A stretch of 64,000 nucleotides of DNA from Actinoplanes sandaracinus (GTDB taxonomy: Bacteria > Actinomycetota > Actinomycetes > Mycobacteriales > Micromonosporaceae), in NCBI RefSeq assembly GCF_030009775.1, contig NZ_JASCTH010000030.1:1-64000 (forward strand), read 5' to 3'. A program made the translations under genes and the position numbers. Under the pieces are notes generated by a model. The model searched no databases and was not told the DNA's origin. It was given only the letters and a program-made list of their open reading frames with translations. The stretch's first letter is position 1; each line of letters starts with the position of its first letter. Positions 42,972 to 50,439 of this stretch are shown piece after piece.

Positions 42972-43622
42972 TCAGCACCGTGCCCAACTGATGTTGAACA
43001 GGGTCTCGGCGTTACCCTCGGTCGCGCTCATGGACATGCTGCTTCTGCTGGACGAGCCGCGGGCGTCGACGCGTAGCTCGGTGTTGAGGTTCAGCACACG
43101 TTGCTCAGCGCAAGGTGCGTAGTGGAGCACTGCTTCCACGTCTCTGGTGGACCAGGTTCCGAAGAAGGGCCCGGCAAACCGTTCGTTGACCCGGTTGTCC
43201 CGGGACGACCCTTGCCAGTAGTAGTTCGTGCGGTGCAGGGCGGAAGCTCCGGAATGGAGGTGGGCTCGGCCCCGGTACTCGGCCTCGGCGATGGCGACGG
43301 TCCAGCCAGGCGGGGTGGTTACCAGCACGCTCAACTGGCAGTTCTTCCGGCTGCTGGTCGGGTCAGCGTTACCTCCCGCCTCGGCGGTGAAATTCTGGTA
43401 CCTCACCCGGAACCCGGTGTCGTCGGCGTTGCCCGTCACCCGTGCCGTCCCGGGCGCGCAGCCGGAGCCGTTGCTGGCGATCACCTCGACGGTGATGTTC
43501 CGGTCCGAGACGATGGTGGTGCTTCCGGATGACGCATGGGCGGGCCCGGAAAGGGCAAACGCGAGAACGGTGCTGAGCGTGACAGCGATGAAGCGCTTCG
43601 CACCGGCCATTTCTTTCATCAT
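42972..43622 (-). CDS. Secreted DUF4360-family protein (copy 1)
   Basis: 216 residues from ATG 43622 with GGAGG six bases upstream. The signal peptide is KRFIAVTLSTVLAFALSG, cleaved near HASS. The conserved features are the cysteines in GSGCAPGT, KNCQL, YAPCAEQR and a C-terminal WARC, with NLNTELRV before the end. The same pattern appears in the divergent copy at 44081-44728. DUF4360 proteins are small secreted proteins of fungi and actinomycetes with no proven function. The gene lies about 100 bases before the lectin-like gene on the same strand. Confidence 0.85.
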   Translation of the reverse strand: MMKEMAGAKRFIAVTLSTVLAFALSGPAHASSGSTTIVSDRNITVEVIASNGSGCAPGTARVTGNADDTGFRVRYQNFTAEAGGNADPTSSRKNCQLSVLVTTPPGWTVAIAEAEYRGRAHLHSGASALHRTNYYWQGSSRDNRVNERFAGPFFGTWSTRDVEAVLHYAPCAEQRVLNLNTELRVDARGSSSRSSMSMSATEGNAETLFNISWARC

Positions 43623-44080
43623 GAATATCCTCCAATAGCCCGAAGTGGCGGACGTGATCGCGCCTCAGCCGTCGCTGGACCGCGCGTCAGGATGCCGTCC
43701 TGGGCGTTGATGTTGCGGAGTCCGCACTTGATCGCCACAAGGCCGGAAATGAATTCGCGACGAATCGTAGCGAGACCCATTGTGAAGAACAAGAGATCGA
43801 CAGGCGCCACCGCGCACCCAAGATTGCCGGAAACAACATCCAACGATATGCATTCATATTGTACGCAGCACCAAAGGGGTCGAGCCGTATCCAACCGGGA
43901 CAAGGCGTGAGCCTTTTTGTCCGCGAACGAGACATTGGGAATTTGGTGGACCGCACACTGCGCGATTATGAACGAAATAGCCCGATCACCTGCCCGCCAT
44001 TGGCCTTTAGTGCCATTGACGTGTATCGACTTCCGATCATATTCTGAGCCTTCAATGCATCTGACCTGGAAGGAAATCCC
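43623..44080. other. AT-rich divergent promoter region between DUF4360 paralogues
   Basis: About 460 bases between the two divergent starts, clearly richer in A and T from about 43730 on. Both ribosome binding sites are recognisable at the ends. Short frames inside are unconvincing. Regulator sites are likely, but I could not define a clean palindrome. Confidence 0.5.
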
Positions 44081-44728
44081 ATGCGAAGATCCTTGACCCG
44101 AGGTGGTGTCGTACTCGCGTTTCTCATCTCGTCGCTGATCAGCGTCGCGCCCGCTTCCGCGAGCAGCATGACCGCCGATCCGCCGCCCGACCGGATCATC
44201 ATCGAGCTGGTCGCCATGGCGGGGTCGGGCTGCGCGCCGGGCACCGCCGACGTCGCCATCTCCCCGGACAACACCGCCTTCACCGCGATCTACAGCAACT
44301 ATCTGGCTCAGGCGGGGCCGGGGATCCCGGTCACTGAAAACCGTAAGAACTGCCAGCTGAACGTCCTGGTCCACGCACCACAAGGCTTCACCTTCGCGAT
44401 CGCCAAGGCTGACTACCGCGGCTACGGATTCTTGAAGCGGGGCGCCGTCGCTCAGCAGCGGGCCAACTACTACTTCCAAGGCATGAGCCAGGGAAGCTTC
44501 GCCAACCACCGCATCCCGGCGCCGTATGACGACAACTGGATCGCCACCGACGAGGTGCCGGTCGCCGCCCTGGTTTACCGCCCCTGCGGTGAACGGCGCA
44601 ATCTCAACATCAACACGGAGTTGCGGGTGACGCGGGGCACCTCGACCGACGTCAGCTACCTCACGATGGACTCCACCGACGGCAGTATCGAAACGATCTA
44701 TCATCTGGCGTGGAAGCGGTGCCGCTAG
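44081..44728 (+). CDS. Secreted DUF4360-family protein (copy 2)
   Basis: 215 residues from ATG 44081 with GGAAGGA upstream. The signal peptide GGVVLAFLISSLISVAPASA is followed by a mature domain with the four cysteines GSGCAPGT, KNCQL, RPCGER and a terminal KRC, and with NLNINTELRV. Its arrangement matches copy 1, but much of the rest differs, so the duplication is not recent. Function unknown; extracellular, probably disulfide-bonded. Confidence 0.85.
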   Translation: MRRSLTRGGVVLAFLISSLISVAPASASSMTADPPPDRIIIELVAMAGSGCAPGTADVAISPDNTAFTAIYSNYLAQAGPGIPVTENRKNCQLNVLVHAPQGFTFAIAKADYRGYGFLKRGAVAQQRANYYFQGMSQGSFANHRIPAPYDDNWIATDEVPVAALVYRPCGERRNLNINTELRVTRGTSTDVSYLTMDSTDGSIETIYHLAWKRCR

Positions 44729-44945
44729 GGTCGCCCCAGCGGATTGCCACGTCCGGACACGACACGGATCGGGCCGCTTCTCCTGACATCCTCTCGTCAG
44801 CGACGAGCGCAAATCATGTCGCCCTCCCGTACCGGAAAAGCCATCGCCTCAACGGCGACCTCAGCCTGCTTTCGGATTTCCGACCAGCGGGACGGTGCAG
44901 AGACGCGGTTGAGCCGATGCGTAGTGGCGTGGGCCGGTGACGGTG

Positions 44946-44987
44946 ATCCGCCGGCCAGGGCCGCGGATGCGGCTCTGGCCGGCGGAT
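44946..44987 (+). terminator. Strong hairpin downstream of DUF4360 copy 2
   Basis: A 19-base-pair stem (44946-44964 with 44969-44987) around a four-base GGAT loop. All pairs are Watson-Crick except one G-U pair in plus-strand RNA, which would be a mismatch in minus-strand RNA. It is 218 bases after the DUF4360 stop and 57 bases before the next start, so it could end the first transcript or act in the leader of the second. Confidence 0.6.
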
Positions 44988-45043
44988 GCGCGTCGGCTCC
45001 CAGCACACCGGCTGATCAGCACGAGTCATTGAAGGAGCAGAGC

Positions 45044-45430
45044 ATGCCCACAGCAGAGAACCTGCCCCCCGCCCAGTCGTGCCGCGTCATCGACTTCGAG
45101 CGGGCCGACGTCGTCTCCCTCATGATCTATCCCCCGCCGCCTCCGATGCTGGTCGTCGCCGGGCAAAAGCCGTTCGCGAACATGCAGGTCTCGCTCAACC
45201 CACTGCGTTATGCGCAGAAGCCGGAATACTGGGGCATCGAGGTCGTCGGATGCATGCCCCCGTCCGGTCAGCCCGCGATCGTCCCGTACGTCGTCGAGCT
45301 CAGCCTGGCTGGCTATATCGGAACGTGCGGCATCGAAGTCATCGGAGCGAGCCATACCAAGCGGATCGAGCTCGCGGCCGCGTTCGAGGGCACGCCGCCC
45401 GAGACGGCGGTCGACGAGACCGCGGCCTGA
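45044..45430 (+). CDS. Hypothetical protein next to the MauD/MauE scar
   Basis: 128 residues from ATG 45044 with GAAGGAG six bases upstream. It has no signal peptide or membrane helix. It is beta-rich, with a polyproline stretch (MIYPPPPPMLVVAG) and three cysteines, in QSCRV, VVGCMPP and GTCGIEV. I recognise no family. Its position just before the truncated thioredoxin-like gene suggests it once headed an operon with MauD- and MauE-like helpers, which often serve in disulfide chemistry on a small partner protein. That is inference. Confidence 0.65.
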   Translation: MPTAENLPPAQSCRVIDFERADVVSLMIYPPPPPMLVVAGQKPFANMQVSLNPLRYAQKPEYWGIEVVGCMPPSGQPAIVPYVVELSLAGYIGTCGIEVIGASHTKRIELAAAFEGTPPETAVDETAA

Positions 45431-45568
45431 TCCCGCGCGGCACTCGTTGAAGCAGCCATGACACCCATCGATCGCCTGTGTACGGTGTAGATCGACAAGG
45501 TTCATGGTCACTGACTCGCGGCCGACTACGGGGGTAGGCTTGCGGGGTATCTCTATGCGCTCGTCGCG

Positions 45569-45789
45569 GTGCTCAGCGCGGTCAGCATCCTGAATTTGTT
45601 GCTGACTCTCGGAATCATTCGCCGGCTGCGCAGCCGCTCTATGGGCCGGCCGGTCAATTACCCCGATGTGCTGCCGGTAGGCGCTGTGGCCGGGAAGTTC
45701 GCTGCGCGCGACCTCCGGGACCGGCCGGTGTCGCGGGACGAGTTGTCCGGTCGTACCGTCGTGGGTTTCTTCTCGCCGGGGTGTCCATC
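45569..45789 (+). pseudogene. 5' fragment of a MauD/TlpA-like membrane thioredoxin gene
   Basis: The reading frame (GTG 45569, though homologues usually begin 10 residues earlier) gives a membrane anchor, SILNLLLTLGIIRRLRSRS, and then PVGAVAGKFAARDLRDRPVS and GRTVVGFFSPGCPS. The thioredoxin active site would be G-C-P-x-C, and the frame breaks directly after its first cysteine. There the sequence becomes CAGGGCAATTG, the apparent end of an ISAs1-type element. The catalytic half is therefore lost. The original product was probably an anchored extracytoplasmic disulfide reductase. Confidence 0.8.
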
Positions 45790-46348
45790 CAGGGCAATTG
45801 CGTTGTCGGGTAACTGCTGGTCACAGCGGTGATCAGGTCATGTGAGCGGCGGTTGGCTTGGCGGGTAGCTCGGGCGATGTTGGTGGCGCCGTTGGTGCGG
45901 TGCCAGCCGATCGCGGTGTTACGCGGGGTCGCGATGACGGCGGGTCCGGTGCCGGTTCGGGCTTGGTGTAGATCTTCACGGAACGTCATGTCGCGGACGT
46001 GACGGATGCGGTTTTCGATGTTCCAGTGCCGGCGATCCAGGTCTGCAGGTCGACCGGCAGGGCCTGGCTGGCGGGCAGTGACACGGTCAGGTAGGCCGTC
46101 TCGCGGCTGGTTTGACCAGCGATGATGCGGGTCCGGGTGATCCGGACGGCTTGCTTGGCGTGCGGGAATCCGATGCCGCCGGGCGTGGCGACGGTGACGG
46201 CTTTGACGGTGCGGGTCTCGCGGCGGCCGTGACCGCGTTCGCGGGTCCGGTCCCCGACCGGGATCTGGGCCCATGACGGCCGTCACCCAGGCGGGCGCCC
46301 CGCAGGGTCTTGCCGTCCACGGCGATCACCCGGCGATATCCGCCCGGC
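45790..46348 (-). mobile_element. Degenerate ISAs1-family element with frameshifted, internally deleted transposase
   Basis: On the minus strand, RRVIAVDGKTLRGARLG (about 46350-46285) is the start of the ISAs1 catalytic domain. The middle of the domain is missing. The frame resumes as TRTVKAVTVATPGGIGFPHA to about 46040, then shifts frame to HWNIENRIRHVRDMTFRED and TPRNTAIGWHRTNGATNIA, the ISAs1 C-terminus. The left end near 45790 (CAGGGCAATTGCG) looks like a terminal repeat. The right end lacks the first 80 or so transposase codons and any repeat, so it is a deletion junction. It cannot transpose by itself. Confidence 0.8.
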
Positions 46349-46797
46349 ACGACGGCTTCGCCGCCTTTGTGGCGTCTCTCGCCCCGATCCCGTGGATCGC
46401 AGTGGCGTCCCGCCGCCCGGTCGCGGTCGCAACGGTGGCGGCCGAGGCGACGACCGTACTGCTTCTCTGGACTCCCGGGACGGCCCTGGCCGGCTACCTG
46501 CTCGCCGTGGTGACCCTGGCCGTCTTCACCGCCGTCCTGGCCACCGGTCTCCGACAGGGGACCGCCCTGCGTTGCCACTGCTTCGGTCACGACGCCGGAC
46601 CGGTCCGGCCGCACCACCTGGCCCGCAATCTCGGACTCGGCGCCGTGGCCGTGCTGGGCCTCGCCACCGCGGCCACCACCGCGATGGCCACCGACCCGGC
46701 AGGCTGGGCCATCGCGATCCTTACCGGAGCCGTAGCCGGGCTGGCGACGACCCGATGGGACGACATCGCCTTCGTGCTCGGCTCCCCCACCCCATAG
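46349..46797 (+). pseudogene. 3' fragment of a MauE/DoxX-like membrane protein gene
   Basis: From about 46349 the plus-strand frame reads GFAAFVASLAPIPWIAVASR, RPVAVATVAAEATTVLLLW, then GTALRCHCFGHDAGPVRP and three more hydrophobic helices, ending at 46797. This is the MauE pattern minus its first helix; the C-H-C-F-G motif is intact. An ATG exists at 46273, but it lies in the inserted element, so any product would have a foreign N-terminus. MauE and MauD work together in disulfide formation of periplasmic proteins; here both are broken at the same scar. Confidence 0.75.
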
Positions 46798-46903
46798 TCG
46801 ACTGTCCGGGCCCTGCGCCGCCTGTCGAACCCCGGGTTCGGTGGAGAGTCTCAGCGCCACTCGCTTGCGTCGGGACGAGCCCGGTGCCTCCTATCAGCGC
46901 GGG

Positions 46904-47851
46904 CTACATCGTGGTGACCGAGCCGGAGGGAAACGCGCTCCGCTGGGGCTGCATGACGGGGAACTTCACGCCGGTGAGGTCTTCGGAGGCGGCCCACAGC
47001 CGCTGCTGGACGGCTACCTCGTACGACCGCGGGCTGGAGGTGACCAGCCGGGGGTGGCCCATGATCTCGTAACGCCCGCCGGGACCGTAGTACTGGCCGC
47101 CGAGCGCGGCGGGGTCGGCGGCGGCGCGCAGGGTCGGCAGCGCGCCCATCGCCGGCGTCTGGGTGATCAGCGGCGCGAGCCAGGTCAGCGGAAGCCGCAG
47201 TGCCGCGGGGGTGTTGCGGATGAGCTCGGTGCTGGACATACCGGGGTGCGCGGCCATCGCGACGGTCGTGCCGTGCGCGGCGAGCCGGCGCTGCAACTCG
47301 TAGGTGAACATCAGGTTGGCGAGCTTGGACTGGCCGTAGGCGGCGGCCCGGCTGTACGACCGCTCCCCCTGCAGGTCGTCGAAGTGGATCGCGGCCCGGA
47401 TGCGGTGGCCGACGCTGCTGACCGTCACCACGCGCGAGCCGGGCACCGGCAGCATCAGATCCAGCAGCAGCCCGGTGAGCGCGAAGTGGCCGAGGTGGTT
47501 GGTGCCGAACTGCATCTCGAAGCCGTCCCGGGTGGTTTGCTTCGGGGTGTACATCACGCCGGCGTTGTTGATCAGCAGGTCGATCCGGTCGAGCCGGGAC
47601 CGCAGCGCCGCCGCCGCGGCCCGGACGGAGCCGAGCGAGGTCAGGTCGAGGGCCTGCACGGTCACGTCGCCGGTCATGCGGGCCGCGGCCTGCTCGCCCT
47701 TGGCGACGTTGCGCACGGCGAGCACCACGGACGCCCCACGCTCGGCGAGCGCCTTGGCGGTCTCGTACCCCAAACCGGTGTTGGCCCCGGTCACCACAGC
47801 CACCCGGCCGCGCTGGTCCGGGATGTTCGCCGTCGTCCATTTCTCGCTCAT
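46904..47851 (-). CDS. Short-chain dehydrogenase/reductase
   Basis: 315 residues from ATG 47851 with GGGAG upstream. The cofactor motif is TGANTGLG at 21-28, then NNAGVM, the catalytic serine in VSSVGHRI and YGQSK (Y and K catalytic) near residue 170. The sequence style is that of the retinol-dehydrogenase/WWOX-like SDR group often mis-named as oxidoreductase. It is divergent from a TetR gene, with three operator-like boxes in between, so it is probably induced by a substrate-like ligand. Substrate unknown. Confidence 0.92.
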   Translation of the reverse strand: MSEKWTTANIPDQRGRVAVVTGANTGLGYETAKALAERGASVVLAVRNVAKGEQAAARMTGDVTVQALDLTSLGSVRAAAAALRSRLDRIDLLINNAGVMYTPKQTTRDGFEMQFGTNHLGHFALTGLLLDLMLPVPGSRVVTVSSVGHRIRAAIHFDDLQGERSYSRAAAYGQSKLANLMFTYELQRRLAAHGTTVAMAAHPGMSSTELIRNTPAALRLPLTWLAPLITQTPAMGALPTLRAAADPAALGGQYYGPGGRYEIMGHPRLVTSSPRSYEVAVQQRLWAASEDLTGVKFPVMQPQRSAFPSGSVTTM

Positions 47852-47867
47852 GCCCGACTCCCTTAAA

Positions 47868-47935
47868 GTACCGAAGGTATCTTGTGGGAACGACACTAAA
47901 GTACCCCCGGTACGTTGTCAACGTACCGCCGGTAC
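47868..47935. promoter_or_regulatory. Three phased GTACC-N3-GGTAC boxes between SDR and TetR genes
   Basis: The boxes are GTACCGAAGGTAT (47868-47880), GTACCCCCGGTAC (47901-47913) and GTACCGCCGGTAC (47923-47935). Their starts are 33 and 22 bases apart, three and two helical turns, so they lie on the same face of the DNA. Between boxes 2 and 3 a larger palindrome, GGTACGTTG-T-CAACGTACC (47909-47927), is formed. This looks like a cooperative operator for the divergent TetR protein. Confidence 0.85.
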
Positions 47936-47954
47936 CTAAGATAAGATGGTGATC

Positions 47955-48617
47955 ATGAGCTTCCAGCGCGCGCGAACCGACGAGCAGCGGGAGATCCGCC
48001 GTCGGGCGATCCTCGACGTAGCGTCGGCGATGCTCGACGAGATGCCGGTGGCCGCGGTCACCCTGAACGAGCTCAGCCGCCGGGTAGGCCTGGCGAAGCC
48101 GAACGTGCTGCGCTACTTCGAGTCTCGCGAGGCGGTGTTGCTGGAGCTACTGGACCACTTCCTGCAGGAGTGGCTGACGGAACTGGCGGGCGAGCTGGCC
48201 GCCGGCATCGACGAAAGCCTCCCCATGGCCGAGCGGGCGACAGCGGTGGCCGAGATCCTCAGCCGCTCACTCTCCGGCCGAGCGGTGATGTGCGACCTCT
48301 TCGGCGCGCAGGGCAGTGTCCTGGAACGCAACGTCTCCGTCGAGGTCGTGACGCGCTACAAGCGCGCCTCCCTGGACCGCCTGACAGCCATGACCGCCCT
48401 GATCCAGAAGCACCTGCCGGAGCTGGGCGAGAACGCAACACTGTTCAGTCTGCAAACCATGGTCATGGCCGGCGCACTGTCGGCGTACAGCACACCCCCA
48501 CCCAGTCTGCAGGCCGCCTACCAGGCCGAACCCGACCTGGCCCGTTTCCATCTGAAGCTGCGGGACTACCTGAAGCCGGCCCTGACCGCAACCCTGCTGG
48601 GCGTGCTCCCCCGCTGA
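47955..48617 (+). CDS. TetR-family repressor
   Basis: 220 residues. HTH: AAVTLNELSRRVGLAKPNVL, then RYFESREAVLLELLDHF. The ligand domain contains the TetR_C-type segment HLPELGENATLFSLQTM. I chose ATG 47955 (MSFQRARTDEQREIRR) because this beginning is typical of the subgroup; ATG 47946 is nine bases upstream in frame. The gene is divergent from the SDR, and the operator boxes end 19 bases before the start. Confidence 0.9.
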   Translation: MSFQRARTDEQREIRRRAILDVASAMLDEMPVAAVTLNELSRRVGLAKPNVLRYFESREAVLLELLDHFLQEWLTELAGELAAGIDESLPMAERATAVAEILSRSLSGRAVMCDLFGAQGSVLERNVSVEVVTRYKRASLDRLTAMTALIQKHLPELGENATLFSLQTMVMAGALSAYSTPPPSLQAAYQAEPDLARFHLKLRDYLKPALTATLLGVLPR

Positions 48618-48764
48618 TCCGCGTCGCGCTGGACAGGCCAAACCTCTGCATCTCTCGCGCTCGGGCAACCACGATGCCTGGCGCCGGAATACTCGCGGTT
48701 CAGGTGTGGCACCGGTCGAAGATCTTCGACCGGCCGTTCGGGCGAGAAGTCGGGCGAGGGAGCA

Positions 48765-49005
48765 GCTGTGGCCTGCCCGATAACGGCGCGGCCGTCCATC
48801 ACGGACCGCATGTAGCCGGCAAGGGTGGTGGGCCCGTCGTACATGTGCGCATTGGCCATGGCAACCGCGGCGCAACCCGCGAATGTCTCGGCCAGGACGA
48901 CCGCGTCCGCGTCGAAAGCCTGCGGGCGTACACGTTGAGAACGCCGCTCGCAGATCCGCGCAGCGGCAGTCCGATGGACACCGCGCTGCGCACCGCGGCA
49001 CAGGG
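48765..49005 (-). pseudogene. Frameshifted remnant of a GAF-ANTAR regulator
   Basis: One minus-strand frame reads AVRSAVSIGLPLRGSASGVL and NVYARR, the end of a GAF domain. After a frame change near 48930 the text continues as FDADAVVLAETFAGCAAVAM and ANAHMYDGPTTLAGYMRSV, then MDGRAVIGQAT, the beginning of an ANTAR RNA-binding domain. The rest of ANTAR and most of GAF are gone. The remaining DNA between 48618 and 49374 holds no other gene that I can support. Confidence 0.6.
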
Positions 49006-49374
49006 GCGCTTCGACGATCGCCCGGCCAACATGGTGGTGCGCGCTTCGCCGTCTCCACGGCGCGAGACACCTTCTGGCGGTGTCGGTCACGCTCTACAAC
49101 GGCCGCGGAACACCGATCGCCGTGCTCCCCATGCGGCGAAGCTGGAGAGACGGGGGAGGCAAGGACGGCGCGGTAATCGCGGTTGATCCTTTCAATCGGC
49201 ACAGCTCTCCCTTGAGGAGCTGCACCGATCACCTAAGACCTTTGTGACACTGCCAGGTAGCGGCGTCCAGGCTTTCTGATGTACTGCACTGTGCCATGTG
49301 TCGCCCGAAGGGGTGACAAAGGCGTCTGACCAGCAGGGCCCTGGATTTCCACACCATGCAGGCGGGGGGAGCAG

Positions 49375-50361
49375 ATGATCGGGGACGGCACGGGGCCGTA
49401 CCGGATCGGCTGGGCGGCGGTCGGTCGTCTGCCGGCCTGGCCGGCGCGGGCCCTGTTCTTCCTCATCGCGGAGGTCGTCTGGCGGCGGCAGACCTCCGGC
49501 GTACGGCAGCTGCGCGCCAACCTCGCGCAGGTCACCGGCGCCGCCCCGGACAGTGCCGAGGTCCGCCGGCTGGCGCGCCTCGGCGTGCACTCCTACCTGC
49601 GGTACTGGCGGGAGTTCTTCCAGCTGTCGGGCGCCCGGCCGCCGGTGACCTTCGAAGGGCTGGACCGGCTGCCGTTGGCCGGCTCCGGCCGCGGCGCGAT
49701 CCTCGCGCTGCCGCACAGCGGAAACTGGGACCTCGCCGGCGCCGCGCTCGCCGAGCTCGGGCACCCGATCACCACGGTCGGCCAGCGGTTACGTCCGGAG
49801 GCGCTGTACCAGCGGTTCGTGGTGGCTCGGGCCGCCGTCGGCATCGAGGTGTTACCGGTGGACGAGCCGCGGCGCACGGTGCCCGCCCTCGGCCGGCGGC
49901 TGGCCGAGGGCGGCGTGGTCTGCCTGCTCGCCGACCGGGACGTCACCGGGGCCGGGTTGCCGGTGCGGCTGCACGGCCGGGCCACCACCATGCCGGCCGG
50001 ACCAGCCCGGCTGGCGCTGTCCACCGGCGCGGCCTTGATCCCGGTCAGCCTCTGGTACAGCGGTCGGGGCCTGCGCGTCCACCTGCACGAGGAGATCGTC
50101 GCGTCGCCTGCCGCGGGCCGGCGTGCGCAGGCGACGGCCATGACGCAGGCGCTGGCCGACGTGTTCACCGAAACCATCCGCCGCCATCCACAGGACTGGC
50201 ACGTCCTGCAACCGGTCTGGCCGCCGGCGGCCCACCTCGACCGCCCGGCCGCCCCCGCCGTCGGACCGTCCACGGCCGACCTTGGCCTTCCGGCCACCGC
50301 CGAACCGGCGGCGCTCCACCCAGGAGGTGACCAGCCCGAGCAACCGGTGCGCGGTCCCTGA
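49375..50361 (+). CDS. LpxL/PatA-like membrane acyltransferase
   Basis: 328 residues from ATG 49375 behind a GGGGGGAG site. The acyltransferase motif H-x4-D is ALPHSGNWDLAG near residue 115. An N-terminal hydrophobic helix (ARALFFLIAEVVW) anchors it to the inner face of the membrane. In actinobacteria this family acylates phosphatidylinositol mannosides, the likeliest but unproven role. The C-terminal 40 residues are proline-rich and poorly conserved. No pim genes are adjacent. Confidence 0.85.
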   Translation: MIGDGTGPYRIGWAAVGRLPAWPARALFFLIAEVVWRRQTSGVRQLRANLAQVTGAAPDSAEVRRLARLGVHSYLRYWREFFQLSGARPPVTFEGLDRLPLAGSGRGAILALPHSGNWDLAGAALAELGHPITTVGQRLRPEALYQRFVVARAAVGIEVLPVDEPRRTVPALGRRLAEGGVVCLLADRDVTGAGLPVRLHGRATTMPAGPARLALSTGAALIPVSLWYSGRGLRVHLHEEIVASPAAGRRAQATAMTQALADVFTETIRRHPQDWHVLQPVWPPAAHLDRPAAPAVGPSTADLGLPATAEPAALHPGGDQPEQPVRGP

Positions 50362-50439
50362 CGGGTCGTCGGGCGTTCTCCAGCAGACCGGGCCGGTCGC
50401 CCACCCACGGCGACCCGGGCGGTGACTTCCGTCCGGCAG

